Assembly (NCBI GenBank): GCA_021202155.1
Contig: JAJQDP010000006.1
Span: 124,001 to 188,000, forward strand
DNA length: 64,000 nt
Direction of reading: 5' to 3'
From: Oscillospiraceae bacterium
GTDB taxonomy: Bacteria; Bacillota; Clostridia; Oscillospirales; Ruminococcaceae
In this document: piece after piece, positions 25,744-35,011 of the stretch
Numbering within the stretch: the stretch's first letter is position 1
How the letters are laid out: the number at the start of each line of letters is the position of its first letter
The notes under the pieces: generated by a model
Told to the model about the DNA's origin: nothing
The model's database searches: none
The model's input: only the letters and a program-made list of their open reading frames with translations
Program-made: the position numbers and the translations under genes

Positions 25744-25771
25744 TCATCGACTATTCATCGTGCGGTCATCG
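25744..25771 (-). repeat. Three phased CGATGA repeats in the purine permease leader
   Basis: TCATCG on the plus strand at 25744, 25755 and 25766: three copies exactly 11 bases apart, the outer two extended to GTCATCGACT. They begin about 17 bases downstream of the -10 box. Confidence 0.55.
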
Positions 25772-25787
25772 ACTTATCACACAATAT

Positions 25788-25816
25788 ATAGTACACGATA
25801 GAAATACAAATGTCAA
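25788..25816 (-). promoter_or_regulatory. Promoter of the NCS2 permease gene
   Basis: Minus-strand TTGACA (25811-25816), 17 bases, TACTAT (25788-25793). Confidence 0.75.
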
Positions 25817-25913
25817 CAGGTTGGGGACGATTTTGATAAATATTTTGAAATAGAAATTTTGGACATTCAAGCTTTTTCTTTTGTTCATTATTACCACAAT
25901 CGCATATCTTGTA

Positions 25914-25942
25914 TTGCAATTTCTTTCTTTCCATGTTATAAT
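25914..25942 (+). promoter_or_regulatory. Promoter of the small membrane protein / dehydrogenase / proBA run
   Basis: TTGCAA (25914-25919), 17 bases, TATAAT (25937-25942). With the divergent permease promoter it accounts for the 340-base gap 25667-26006; nothing else was seen there. Confidence 0.7.
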
Positions 25943-26006
25943 ACAATAAATACGCCACGATACTATTGCGTGTGCCAAACACATCAACGAAAGGTGAACA
26001 TGTACC

Positions 26007-26441
26007 ATGAATATTGCATTGACCGCGGAGCTCCAATCAAGATTTGCCCCTCTTCCAAAGAATATACACATCTTCTTTTGCATAATTGCAACAATCGTCT
26101 TCCTTGCTCTTTATATCAGAAAGCACAGGATAGTTGATTTTCTCTGGCTTTTCGTCTGTGACCTGCCACTGATTCTGCAGTTTTACGCTGATTCAACCAC
26201 TGCGGCTGTCATCGGAGTATGCGAGGTTATCCTCCTGGTTGCGATTTTTGTCTTCTGGCTACAGGACAGAAAAGCTGCAAAGAATCAGGCTCAGGATGAT
26301 TCCGAATCTAAGGACGACAGCGGAGATGCCGACGACCTTAAGGACGTCGAGCAGGCTGTAAAGGTCGAACGTTCAAAGCTTGCCGGTAATGAAGCGGATG
26401 ATAATGTGATTTCGCAGGCGTTTGACGGCTTCAATCCCTGA
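26007..26441 (+). CDS. Small membrane protein of unknown function
   Basis: 144 residues, not recognised. Three hydrophobic segments (IHIFFCIIATIVFLALYI; IVDFLWLFVCDLPLILQFYA; AVIGVCEVILLVAIFVFWLQ) are followed by a charged cytosolic tail rich in Asp, Glu and Lys (DDSESKDDSGDADDLKDVEQ). AAAGGTG lies ten bases upstream and a strong promoter about 65 bases upstream. The dehydrogenase gene starts 10 bases after the stop, so it heads that operon. No function is proposed. Confidence 0.7.
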   Translation: MNIALTAELQSRFAPLPKNIHIFFCIIATIVFLALYIRKHRIVDFLWLFVCDLPLILQFYADSTTAAVIGVCEVILLVAIFVFWLQDRKAAKNQAQDDSESKDDSGDADDLKDVEQAVKVERSKLAGNEADDNVISQAFDGFNP

Positions 26442-26451
26442 GGAGGTCACT

Positions 26452-27408
26452 ATGGCAAGAGCTGTTATTTTGGACGCAGACACTGTTACAAGCGGCGATG
26501 TTTCACTTGAACCGCTTACTTCTCTTGTGGAAACTACAGTTTATGGCTACACCGAGCAGTGCGAAATTAAAAAAAATATTGGCGACGCTGAAATAGTACT
26601 GACTAACAAGTGCAGAATCACTGAGGAGGTGTTTGAGGCATGTCCGAATCTCAAGTTCATCGGGCTGTTCGCTACCGGTTACAACAACATTGAAATTGAT
26701 GCCGCCAAGAGACACGGCTGTGTCGTTGCAAATGTTCCCGGATATTCATCAGATGCTGTCGCTCAGCATACTTTTGCTCTTATACTCAACCACTTTTCAA
26801 AGATTCACGAGTACAGTAGCTATGTGCAGAATGGCGGCTGGTGTAAATCCAAGCTGTTCACGCACTTCGATATTCCTCTGAATGAACTTTCCGGCAAGAC
26901 TATCGGAATAATCGGCTATGGTGCAATTGGCAGGTCAGTAGCAAAGATTGCGCTGGCTTTCAATATGAGGGTTCTTGTATATACGAGAACTGCTCCAAAT
27001 GATTGCGACGGCATAACTGTTTGCGGACTTTCGGAACTTCTGAAGAATTCGGATATAGTTACACTCCACTGCCCTCTCAATGACGGCACAAAGGAACTTA
27101 TCAACGTAGATACCATTTCTATGATGAAGTCGACTGCGCTCTTGGTAAATACTTCCCGAGGCGGAGTCATTAACGAAAACGACCTCGCGGAGGCTTTGAA
27201 GTCCGGAAAAATCTCATCAGCGGCTATTGATGTTCTCACAGAAGAGCCTATATCTCCTGATTGCCCGCTTCTTGGACTCCCGAATTGTGTGATCACTCCT
27301 CACGTTGCATGGGCACCGATCGAGACGAGAATGAGGCTTATTGATCTCGTTGCTGCTAACATCAGGGCATATCTTGATGGAAGCCCAATCAATAATGTCG
27401 CAGGATAA
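26452..27408 (+). CDS. D-2-hydroxyacid dehydrogenase
   Basis: A 318-residue NAD-dependent oxidoreductase interconverting a 2-oxoacid and a D-2-hydroxyacid. The nucleotide-binding GYGAIG is at 155-160, and the catalytic set is complete: Arg236 in NTSRGGVI, Glu265 in TEEP, His284 in TPHVAWA. The layout matches glycerate dehydrogenase/hydroxypyruvate reductase-like members, but substrate cannot be read from sequence. The ATG at 26452, with GAGGAGGT just upstream, is preferred to the longer frame. proB follows after 24 bases. Confidence 0.9.
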   Translation: MARAVILDADTVTSGDVSLEPLTSLVETTVYGYTEQCEIKKNIGDAEIVLTNKCRITEEVFEACPNLKFIGLFATGYNNIEIDAAKRHGCVVANVPGYSSDAVAQHTFALILNHFSKIHEYSSYVQNGGWCKSKLFTHFDIPLNELSGKTIGIIGYGAIGRSVAKIALAFNMRVLVYTRTAPNDCDGITVCGLSELLKNSDIVTLHCPLNDGTKELINVDTISMMKSTALLVNTSRGGVINENDLAEALKSGKISSAAIDVLTEEPISPDCPLLGLPNCVITPHVAWAPIETRMRLIDLVAANIRAYLDGSPINNVAG

Positions 27409-27432
27409 TTTAAAGTAAAGGTTTGGTACTAC

Positions 27433-28221
27433 ATGGAAGATAAACTTAAGCGCGTTGTTATAAAAGTCGGCACATCTACCCTCACCCATCCTTCTGGTCA
27501 GCTAAATATCCGCCATGTCGAGGAGCTTGTGAAGGTCATCTCGGATATAAAAAATTCCGGAGTTGAGATTGTTTTGGTCTCATCAGGTGCCATAGGCTTG
27601 GGCGTGGCAAGGCTTGGACTTAAGGAAAGACCCAAAGATACTCCGACAAAGCAGGCTTGTGCCGCTGTCGGGCAGTGTGAGCTGATGAATATCTATGAGA
27701 AGTATTTCAATGAATACGGAATTATCGCCGCGCAGGTACTGCTTACAAAGTTCGTCCTGACAGATGAGAGAAAAGAAAACGTCATAAATTCTCTTGGGAA
27801 GGTTCTTGAATTCGGTGCTATCCCGATTGTAAATGAAAACGATGTTGTGGCTATCGACGAGTTGGAGCTCGAGGTCGGAGAAAACGATTCTCTTGCGGCG
27901 ATGGTGGCTATTCTCACTAAAGCTGACACTTTAATTATAATGTCTGACATTGACGGACTCTATGAATCTGATCCGAAAATAAATAGCAATGCCAGGCTGA
28001 TCAATAAAATCACGGAGATTTCGGATGATTTACTCATAATGGCAGGTGGCTCTGCATCAGGACTCGGCACCGGAGGCATGGCAACCAAGCTGAGAGCGGC
28101 AAAGCTCGCCATGAGTGAAAATATAGATATGATGATTATTAACGGCAAGCGTCCCGCAAATTTATACGACGTATTCGACAGCAAACAGATAGGTACTCTG
28201 TTTACTACAGATAAGGAGTGA
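27433..28221 (+). CDS. proB: Glutamate 5-kinase
   Basis: First enzyme of proline synthesis: phosphorylates the gamma-carboxyl of glutamate. The 262 residues form the amino-acid kinase fold (VVIKVGTSTLTHPSG; VSSGAIGLG; NENDVVAIDELE; SDIDGLYESDP; GTGGMATKLRAAK) and stop before the C-terminal PUA domain, giving the short version common in many Firmicutes. AAAGG lies upstream of the ATG. The stop sits six bases before the proA ATG, so the two are coupled. Confidence 0.95.
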   Translation: MEDKLKRVVIKVGTSTLTHPSGQLNIRHVEELVKVISDIKNSGVEIVLVSSGAIGLGVARLGLKERPKDTPTKQACAAVGQCELMNIYEKYFNEYGIIAAQVLLTKFVLTDERKENVINSLGKVLEFGAIPIVNENDVVAIDELELEVGENDSLAAMVAILTKADTLIIMSDIDGLYESDPKINSNARLINKITEISDDLLIMAGGSASGLGTGGMATKLRAAKLAMSENIDMMIINGKRPANLYDVFDSKQIGTLFTTDKE

Positions 28222-28226
28222 TGATT

Positions 28227-29474
28227 ATGACTGATTTTGAAACCATTGGCTTGAACGCCTTAGAGGCGAAGAAGGAGCTTTCCTGCTCTTCTGTAACACT
28301 CAGAAATTTGGCACTAATGCTCATTGCTGATTCTCTTGAGAAGCACAAGCGCGAGATTTTGGAGCAGAACAGAATCGATGTCAAGACCGCTGAAAAGGCG
28401 GGTATGAGCGACACCATGACCGACCGGCTTTATCTCAACGAGAAACGTATTTTGGGAATTGCTGATGGAGTAAGAAAGGTTGCGGCACTCCCCGATCCCG
28501 TCGGAATTATAGAAGGTGGCGAGACAAGACCGAATGGTCTTAAGATAACCAAGATAAGTGTGCCGATGGGCGTTATCGGAATCATTTACGAGTCAAGACC
28601 GAATGTAACGGTTGATGCAGGAGTTCTCTGCCTTAAAAGCGGCAATGCAGTTATACTGAGAGGAGGCAAGGAAGCCATCTATACTAACACCATACTTGCT
28701 ACAATCATGCGCGATGCAGTCGCGGAAGCAGGTCTCCCTATCGACTCAGTCCAGCTCGTCGAGGACACCTCTCGCAAAACATCTGAGCAGATGATGAAGG
28801 CGAATGGCGTTATCGATCTGCTTATCCCGAGGGGTGGAGCTGGGCTCATAAATGCTGTTGTTCAGAATGCCACCGTTCCCGTCATTCAGACCGGCACCGG
28901 AAACTGCCACATCTATGTTGATTCTTCTGCAAGTATTCCCATGGCAGTTGACATTGTAGATAATGCCAAGACCTCTCGCCCGTCTGTCTGCAACGCCGCA
29001 GAGACTCTTCTTGTCCACAAGGACATTGCGGAGGATTTCCTTCCCGCTCTCAAGAAGAGACTTGATAAGTCCAAAGTTGAGCTCAGGGGCTGTGAACTGA
29101 CAAAGATGATTTTAGGAAATTCGGTTGTTACTGCTACAGAAGAGGACTACGAAAAGGAATTTTTAGACTACATTCTTGCTGTCAAGGTTGTTGACAACAT
29201 CTTTGAAGCGATTGAGCATATCCAGAAGTATTCCTCCGGGCACTCCGAATGCATTGTCACAGAAAGCGTTTCTGCCGCCGAGGAGTTCCAGAAGAGAATC
29301 GATGCCGCCGCAGTTTATGTCAACGCATCTACGAGATTTACTGACGGCTACGAATTCGGTCTCGGAGCAGAAATAGGAATCTCCACCCAGAAGCTCCACG
29401 CAAGAGGACCTATGGGGCTACGCGAGATAACGACATACAAATACATCATAACCGGAAATGGACAGATAAGATAA
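28227..29474 (+). CDS. proA: Gamma-glutamyl phosphate reductase
   Basis: Second enzyme of proline synthesis: NADPH reduction of glutamyl-5-phosphate. The 415 residues show the ALDH-like fold with VIGIIYESRPNVTVD, LIPRGGAGLI and the catalytic cysteine in SRPSVCNAAETLL. The ATG at 28227 is eight bases after AAGGAG and is preferred to the GTG and ATG at 28218 and 28221, which overlap the ribosome site and the proB stop. A charged membrane-protein gene follows 16 bases later. Confidence 0.95.
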   Translation: MTDFETIGLNALEAKKELSCSSVTLRNLALMLIADSLEKHKREILEQNRIDVKTAEKAGMSDTMTDRLYLNEKRILGIADGVRKVAALPDPVGIIEGGETRPNGLKITKISVPMGVIGIIYESRPNVTVDAGVLCLKSGNAVILRGGKEAIYTNTILATIMRDAVAEAGLPIDSVQLVEDTSRKTSEQMMKANGVIDLLIPRGGAGLINAVVQNATVPVIQTGTGNCHIYVDSSASIPMAVDIVDNAKTSRPSVCNAAETLLVHKDIAEDFLPALKKRLDKSKVELRGCELTKMILGNSVVTATEEDYEKEFLDYILAVKVVDNIFEAIEHIQKYSSGHSECIVTESVSAAEEFQKRIDAAAVYVNASTRFTDGYEFGLGAEIGISTQKLHARGPMGLREITTYKYIITGNGQIR

Positions 29475-29490
29475 ATAGCTGAGGTTGATT

Positions 29491-30468
29491 ATGGCTACAG
29501 ATACTGAAAACAAAAAAGAAGAGATACTTGAGAGTACTGATTCTCAGACCGTTACTGACGACCTTACCAGCCTTGCTGATGCCGCGGGAATTATTGAGAC
29601 GATTCCTGAGGAAAAGCCGGTTGAGCAGTCGCCTGAATCGGACAAGACTGATGGCAGTAAGAAATCACGCAGAAAGAAGAAGCTCAAGGAGATTTCTGAG
29701 AACGCTGAGAAGGAGCGCAAAGAGCTTGATGAGCAGGTCAAGGAGATTCTGGACGACGCTCTTGACGAGGACACAGAGAGCCTTGGCGTTTCTGAGGACT
29801 CCGACGAGACTTCTGCCGTCAACATCAGCCTTTCGCAGATTCTGACAGCTATTTTTGGATTGGTTGTGCTGGGTTTTGCGATATTCGGTATCGTAACTGC
29901 TGTTATCGATTACCGTGCATATGTAGAATCGAAGAACGATAACTCACAGCTTATAAACTCCCTTGAGAGGCTTGTCCTTCCTCTTTCAGCGGCTGACGTC
30001 CCTTCATTCGAGAGCACGTCGCTTCTCAATCAGGACGTAATTATCACTGCGGCTTGCTGGGATGTCATCCTGAATCCTTCTTCGACATATACTTCTGAAA
30101 ACGGCTACTACTCTATCTCCTACTTTGAGATTGATTCAAGAATTATAAAGCTTTTTGGCTCGGGGCTGAGCTATACTCACGGAACAGTCGGCGACGAAGA
30201 GCTGAGCTTTGAGTATGACTCAGACACGGGAATGTACTCCATTCCTGTAAGCCCACGCTCGATGGCTTACTATGCTGTTGTCCAGGATATTGAAGCCACT
30301 GATGATGGTTACACGATAGAGATCGCATACTATATGCCGATTAATGAGTGGACTTCAACAGAAAACTCACCCGAAAAAATTATGACCTGCACGGTCACTG
30401 GCTCAGGACTCAGCTACACTATTTCCTCGCTACAGGTAAGCGAAATCATAAGCGGTACAGGTCTCTGA
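29491..30468 (+). CDS. Single-pass membrane protein with charged N-terminal domain, unknown function
   Basis: 325 residues, not recognised. The first 110 are very polar with a Lys/Glu-rich predicted coiled coil (SRRKKKLKEISENAEKERKE); one transmembrane helix follows (about 112-135, LTAIFGLVVLGFAIFGIVTA); the remaining 190 residues look like a folded outside domain with many Ser, Thr and Tyr. This is a type II topology without a cleaved signal. GAGGTTGATT precedes the ATG at 29491. It is the last gene of the proBA run and is followed by a terminator. Confidence 0.65.
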   Translation: MATDTENKKEEILESTDSQTVTDDLTSLADAAGIIETIPEEKPVEQSPESDKTDGSKKSRRKKKLKEISENAEKERKELDEQVKEILDDALDEDTESLGVSEDSDETSAVNISLSQILTAIFGLVVLGFAIFGIVTAVIDYRAYVESKNDNSQLINSLERLVLPLSAADVPSFESTSLLNQDVIITAACWDVILNPSSTYTSENGYYSISYFEIDSRIIKLFGSGLSYTHGTVGDEELSFEYDSDTGMYSIPVSPRSMAYYAVVQDIEATDDGYTIEIAYYMPINEWTSTENSPEKIMTCTVTGSGLSYTISSLQVSEIISGTGL

Positions 30469-30482
30469 TAAGATTTCAACGA

Positions 30483-30511
30483 AAAGTCGCAGTTTTCACT
30501 GCGGCTTATTT
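30483..30511. terminator. Bidirectional terminator
   Basis: AAGTCGCAG / CTGCGGCTT hairpin with A-rich and T-rich flanks between convergent genes. Confidence 0.75.
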
Positions 30512-31499
30512 ATTCGGATGAGGCTATCTCTACTTCCGCGAAATAGAAGCATATAATATCTTTATAACTATACCCCTCTTCTGCCATTTTGTTTCCGCCG
30601 TATTGTGAGAGCCCGACAAGATGTCCGCTCCCGGAAACGCTGAAGGTGAACCTGTCGAATTCGTTTGAGTATGACACCGTGAACCTTGCCGACGGAAGAT
30701 TGAGCCATGAGGCAAGCTGTCTGCCGGTAATTGTTATGTCCCCAGCAATAGTGACTTCTGTAACATAACCGGTTTCAGTCGTTTCAGTTATCACAATCCA
30801 TTCGGAAGGGTCGCCTAAAAGCGTGATGCTTTCATTCTGAGTGGTAATTCTTGCGAAGATCTCGTCAGGGGTATAGTAGAGCTCTGTCATATAATCACTG
30901 TCATATTCACTTTCGACGCTAATAAGATATGGAACATCTTTGCCTAAAACAATGAATGCACTTTCACTTATCCCTCCGTTTGAAACGCAGTAAGCCGGTG
31001 CTATCAGACTTCCGCTATAGGTGACATACTCCCCTTCAACTTCCTTCACTGCTTGTCTGACTTTATCAATATAATCAGACTCAGACACAAGCCTCACATA
31101 CTTATTTGTGTCTGTGCTAATATCACAGCCGTAAAGCTCCGTTGTTGGTGCAGATTCTTCTTCAAGACGTCTGCCCAAAATATATGTGTACATGAGAACA
31201 GCCTGAGCCTTGATGAGCTCATCTTCTGCGTCCATCTGGAGTGTTCCAAGAACTGAGTATGTGAGGTAGTCCTCTATTGAGAGCGTTATCACCGATCCTG
31301 TGGTCACGTCATATACACGAACCTCTTCAATCAGCGGGTATGTCTTAGCTTCTGTATTCTGAGAGAGAACTGGCACTGCTTCTTCCTCTGTCTGAAAGAA
31401 ATGTGCTGTTCCCTCAGAGATTAGTATAGATATGACCGGAAATGCTACCAGTGCTATTGTAACAAATATGAGCCCTCTGAGTACATTTTTCACATCCAT
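30510..31499 (-). CDS. SpoIID/LytB domain protein
   Basis: About 330 residues: a membrane anchor (VLRGLIFVTIALVAFPVISI), then a SpoIID domain with LSIEDYLTYSVLGTLQ, IKAQAVLMYTYILGR and the C-terminal GHLVGLSQYGGNKMAEEGYS. SpoIID is a lytic transglycosylase that thins septal peptidoglycan during engulfment; other members act in the cell wall generally. The nominal first 47 residues lack a ribosome site and are dropped. ATG 31499 and GTG 31493 both remain possible: AAAGG is three bases from the first and nine from the second. No spoIIQ or spoIIID gene is nearby, so a sporulation role is not certain. Confidence 0.8.
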   Translation of the reverse strand: MDVKNVLRGLIFVTIALVAFPVISILISEGTAHFFQTEEEAVPVLSQNTEAKTYPLIEEVRVYDVTTGSVITLSIEDYLTYSVLGTLQMDAEDELIKAQAVLMYTYILGRRLEEESAPTTELYGCDISTDTNKYVRLVSESDYIDKVRQAVKEVEGEYVTYSGSLIAPAYCVSNGGISESAFIVLGKDVPYLISVESEYDSDYMTELYYTPDEIFARITTQNESITLLGDPSEWIVITETTETGYVTEVTIAGDITITGRQLASWLNLPSARFTVSYSNEFDRFTFSVSGSGHLVGLSQYGGNKMAEEGYSYKDIICFYFAEVEIASSE

Positions 31500-31597
31500 C
31501 AGCCTTTCAAACTTAATAATATGAGAATAGCACTGATTGGGTGAGCATATTGTCGAAGCATGTATGGAGTGTACGAGAAATAATTTGGCTTTGAGTA

Positions 31598-31626
31598 TTG
31601 ATTTTTTTAAGCTCATGATGTATAAT
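31598..31626 (+). promoter_or_regulatory. Promoter of tRNA-Arg(CCT)
   Basis: TTGATT (31598-31603), 17 bases, TATAAT (31621-31626). Confidence 0.7.
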
Positions 31627-31649
31627 GTCATGGTGTTCAAGTTTTGCGT

Positions 31650-31726
31650 GTTTCCGTAGCTCAGCTGGATAGAGCGACCGCCTCCTAAGCGGTAGGTCGG
31701 GTGTTCAAATCACCTCGGAAACGCCA
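31650..31726 (+). tRNA. tRNA-Arg (anticodon CCT)
   Basis: A 77-base cloverleaf: acceptor GTTTCCG pairs with CGGAAAC, discriminator G and CCA are encoded, anticodon loop CTCCTAA, T-loop TTCAAAT. It reads AGG codons. A promoter and a terminator flank it, so it is a single-gene unit. Confidence 0.95.
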
Positions 31727-31734
31727 CAAAGTAA

Positions 31735-31771
31735 AACCGCCGAAGTTTGTAACCTCGGCGGCTTTCTTTAT
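31735..31771 (+). terminator. Terminator of tRNA-Arg(CCT)
   Basis: CCGCCGA / TCGGCGG stem with an 11-base loop, then CTTTCTTT. Confidence 0.7.
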
Positions 31772-31888
31772 GGTACGACATATAAACGTGACAATCTGTT
31801 TTCAACTGACGGATGCTGGCAACATCGTTTAAAGAGATAATATCAGATTCAGAACAGCTTGTCAACCGATTTTCAGGAATTGAAAATT

Positions 31889-32827
31889 TCAGGAGAGATA
31901 TTCGTCAATCAGCTTCTGGATGTGCCCTGCAAGTGTCGGCGAAACCCTGATATACTTTGACATTACATTCGCAAGTTCGAGCGAGCCATAGGCAAGCTTC
32001 TTGGCTTCCTCTAAGTCACCTTCTTTGTTTCTCCTTGCCAACGACCAGGCACAATTATACATTGTCAATGGATATGTTTCCTCAAGACCAGTGTATTTAT
32101 GCCAGTCCAAGCCGTCATGGCAGACGGAAATGCACTCGTCATAGCGTCCCGCAAGACCGAGCATCTTTGAAAGGTTATAACATAGATGAGTCAGTTGCCC
32201 TGCTGAATACATCTTATCATCGACGTAGGTTTCCAAGAAGTTCTTGACGTGATAGTAGATTCTGATCGCCGTCTCAGATTGCTCAAGCTCATAATACGTT
32301 ATTGCTATGTGCCCAAGAATCTGATGCTCCATGTTTGTCATATATGCAGGCAGATTGTCGGGAGTGTAATTCACTGCGGTCATTCTGAGAGCATTTTCAA
32401 GACGACATTGCTCATCTTCGACCGTAATCTTACCGTCACGCCGTGAAAGCTCGGTTTCTATAGTAAGAAGTCTCTGCTCGTTAGCAAGGGATATTTTGTG
32501 ACCATCGTTGTTTATTCTTGTACGGGTTTCGGCTAATATTCTCCACGCTTCTTCCCTGTCGCCAAAGCAATTCGCCTGATTGGCTCTACGTATCATCTGC
32601 CTGACTGAATAATCGTCCTCGCTGATGATCTCGTTCAAGGAATCAGCAGACATTCCCAACCGCTCAAAAAGGCTGGGAATGTAGCTCTTTTCACGATTTC
32701 CTGCTTTTCCGTTTTCGATTCTTGAGAGTGAAGCGATACTGCAGATTCCTGAGCAAAGCTCCTCCTGAGTGCATTTTTTCTCCTTGCGGCGACTCTTGAT
32801 GAGATTTCCAACCGCTAATTTATCCAT
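31889..32827 (-). CDS. XRE-family regulator with TPR-like C-terminal domain
   Basis: A 312-residue cytosolic regulator. The XRE helix-turn-helix is at about 8-45 (LIKSRRKEKKCTQEELCSGI then SIASLSRIENGK), and the rest is helical with TPR-type repeats (EHQILGHIAITYYELEQSET; LTHLCYNLSKMLGLAGRYDE; AWSLARRNKEGDLEEAKKLA). The layout resembles RNPP/Rgg-type peptide-sensing regulators, but no pheromone precursor is visible nearby. It starts 24 bases after ychF on the same strand with GGAGAAAT upstream, so it may share the trpS-ychF transcript. Confidence 0.8.
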   Translation of the reverse strand: MDKLAVGNLIKSRRKEKKCTQEELCSGICSIASLSRIENGKAGNREKSYIPSLFERLGMSADSLNEIISEDDYSVRQMIRRANQANCFGDREEAWRILAETRTRINNDGHKISLANEQRLLTIETELSRRDGKITVEDEQCRLENALRMTAVNYTPDNLPAYMTNMEHQILGHIAITYYELEQSETAIRIYYHVKNFLETYVDDKMYSAGQLTHLCYNLSKMLGLAGRYDECISVCHDGLDWHKYTGLEETYPLTMYNCAWSLARRNKEGDLEEAKKLAYGSLELANVMSKYIRVSPTLAGHIQKLIDEYLS

Positions 32828-32851
32828 ATCTTTATTTCTCCATATCTTTAA

Positions 32852-33946
32852 TCAGACATTGAACCTGAACAGGACAACATCACCGTCCTGCATGACGTAT
32901 TCTTTTCCTTCTGAGCGGATAAGTCCCTTCTCCTTTGCGGCAACCATGCTTCCGCAGGCTTCCAAGTCACTGAAAGCGATTACCTCGGCTCTTATGAAGC
33001 CGCGCTCAAAGTCGGTATGAATCTTTCCAGCCGCCTGAGGAGCTTTGGTGCCCTTCTTTATTGTCCAGGCTCTGCATTCGTCCTTTCCGGCAGTCAGGAA
33101 CGATATGAGTCCCAAGAGCGAATAGCCTTCTTTAATGACTCTGTTAAGACCGGAGACCTCCAAGCCCAAATCCTCAAGGAAGAGCTGTCTGTCCTCCTCG
33201 GACATGTCGGAAAGCTCGGCTTCGATCTCTGCGCAAATTGGGAGAACCGCTGAGTGTTCAGCCTCGGCAATTTCCTTTACAGTGAGATAGTGCTTTGATG
33301 TGTTTATATCCGCTCTGAAATCATCCTCTGATAGATTTGCCGCATAGATGACAGGCTTCTGCGAAAGAAGCGGAGTTGAGCGAATCATCTCCCTTTCGTC
33401 ATCGGTGAATGAATAGCTTCTTGCAGGCTTGCCGTCTGTGAGATGAGCAAGCAACCCCTCGGTCATGTCAATATCCGCCTGATACTTCTTGTCGCCCTTG
33501 ACCATCTTTTTAGCTTTATCAAGCCTGCGCTCCAGAACTTCAATGTCAGCAAAAATCAGCTCCAAATCGATAGTCTCAATATCGCGTTTCGGGTCGACCG
33601 AGCCTTCAACGTGGATGATGTCGTCCGACTCAAAGCATCTGACAACGTGGATGATGGCATCACATTCGCGGATGTTAGCTAAGAACTTGTTTCCGAGTCC
33701 TTCGCCCTTTGATGCGCCCTTGACGAGTCCTGCTATATCGACAAATTCGAGAGTTGCAGGGGTGAACTTTGTCGGGTTATACATCTTCGCAAGCTTGTCA
33801 AGCCTTTCATCGGGAACGCTTACAACTCCGACATTCGGCTCTATCGTGCAAAAGGGATAGTTTGCCGACTCGGCACCCGCATTCGTGAGTGCGTTGAATA
33901 GAGTACTCTTTCCTACGTTAGGAAGTCCTACCATGCCTAATTTCAT
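32852..33946 (-). CDS. ychF: Redox-responsive P-loop ATPase YchF
   Basis: Obg-related, ribosome-associated ATPase of 364 residues. G1 GLPNVGKST is at 7-15, G3 DIAGLVKGA follows, and G4 is replaced by NLSE (AANLSEDDF), the change that gives YchF its ATP preference. The C-terminal TGS-like domain includes the family ending VLFRFNV. It plays a role in translation and stress response in other bacteria. It lies 23 bases downstream of trpS and 24 bases before the XRE/TPR gene. Confidence 0.95.
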   Translation of the reverse strand: MKLGMVGLPNVGKSTLFNALTNAGAESANYPFCTIEPNVGVVSVPDERLDKLAKMYNPTKFTPATLEFVDIAGLVKGASKGEGLGNKFLANIRECDAIIHVVRCFESDDIIHVEGSVDPKRDIETIDLELIFADIEVLERRLDKAKKMVKGDKKYQADIDMTEGLLAHLTDGKPARSYSFTDDEREMIRSTPLLSQKPVIYAANLSEDDFRADINTSKHYLTVKEIAEAEHSAVLPICAEIEAELSDMSEEDRQLFLEDLGLEVSGLNRVIKEGYSLLGLISFLTAGKDECRAWTIKKGTKAPQAAGKIHTDFERGFIRAEVIAFSDLEACGSMVAAKEKGLIRSEGKEYVMQDGDVVLFRFNV

Positions 33947-33969
33947 GATATATATTACCTGCCTTTTTA

Positions 33970-34980
33970 TTATCTGTAGTCAACGAAGCCGACCTTGCGA
34001 GAAGCCTTGGTTAAAATCTTGTTTGAAAGCCTGAAAGCGCGCTGTGCGCCATCAGTGTAGCATTGCTTAAGATATGCCTTGTCGGCGATGAGCTTTGCAT
34101 ATTCGGTTCTGACCGGCTCTAAGCTGTCGGCAACTGCCTCACCAACAGCAAGCTTGAAATCACCGTAGCCCTTGCCGGAGAATTCACTTTCAATCTCTTC
34201 CATATCCTTTCCTGTCACGCAGGAATAGATGGTCATAAGATTGTTGATTCCATCCTTGCCCTCAGCGTATCTGACCTCAGTTTCACTGTCAGTTACTGCT
34301 CGCTTGAACTTGCGGATGATGGTGTCCTTGTCATCCAAGATGAGAATGCAGGCGTTTGGGTTGTCGTCAGACTTAGACATCTTCTTTGTCGGGTCCTGGA
34401 GGCTCTTGATTCTGGCACCGGTTTTCGGAATGTAGGCATCCGGAACAGTGAACATGTCGCCGTAACGCTGATTGAATCTCACGGCTATATTTCTCGCAAG
34501 CTCAAGGTGCTGTTTTTGGTCTTCACCTATCGGAACTAAGTCAGCGTTGTAGACCAAAATATCAGCAGCCATGAGAACAGGATAAGTGAAAAGACCTGCG
34601 TTGACGTCGTCAGGGTGCTTCTGCGACTTGTCTTTGAACTGTGTCATACGGGTAAGCTCGCCAAACTGAGTACAGCAGGAAAGTATCCAACTGAGCTGTG
34701 CATGGTTCGGATTGTGGCTCTGAATGAAGACTATCGATTTTTCCGGGTCAAGTCCGCAAGCCAAGAGAAGTGCATAGCACTCGATGGTTTGTTTGCGGAA
34801 GGTTACAGGGTCACGCTTGACTGTGAGCGCGTGTTCATCTACTATTGAGTAGATGCAATTGTACTCATCCTGAAGTGGTCCCCAGTTTTTGATTGCACCC
34901 AAGTAGTTTCCAAGAGTGAACACGCCGGTTGGCTGTATTCCGCTGAATATTACTTTTTTTGCTTCGCTTGATTCTGCCAT
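33970..34980 (-). CDS. trpS: Tryptophanyl-tRNA synthetase
   Basis: Class Ic aminoacyl-tRNA synthetase of 336 residues charging tRNA-Trp. The HIGH-type motif is PTGVFTLGNYLGA near the N-terminus, and KMSKS is exact in KKMSKSDDNPNA. The ATG at 34980 follows GGAGGAAATAATA. There is no T-box in the 31-base gap upstream, so control must come from the promoter of the DUF4353 gene (36837-36865) or an internal one. Confidence 0.95.
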   Translation of the reverse strand: MAESSEAKKVIFSGIQPTGVFTLGNYLGAIKNWGPLQDEYNCIYSIVDEHALTVKRDPVTFRKQTIECYALLLACGLDPEKSIVFIQSHNPNHAQLSWILSCCTQFGELTRMTQFKDKSQKHPDDVNAGLFTYPVLMAADILVYNADLVPIGEDQKQHLELARNIAVRFNQRYGDMFTVPDAYIPKTGARIKSLQDPTKKMSKSDDNPNACILILDDKDTIIRKFKRAVTDSETEVRYAEGKDGINNLMTIYSCVTGKDMEEIESEFSGKGYGDFKLAVGEAVADSLEPVRTEYAKLIADKAYLKQCYTDGAQRAFRLSNKILTKASRKVGFVDYR

Positions 34981-35011
34981 TATTATTTCCTCCATGTATG
35001 TTATTTGTATA

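Noticed and set aside
25744-25793. Possible purine riboswitch upstream of the NCS2 permease
   Set aside because: The conserved purine-aptamer loops and the P1 stem are not found; only the CGATGA repeats are visible.
29544-29845. Arg- and Ser-rich frames around the start of the charged membrane protein
   Set aside because: They arise from shifted reading of the Glu/Lys-rich coding sequence and are low-complexity.
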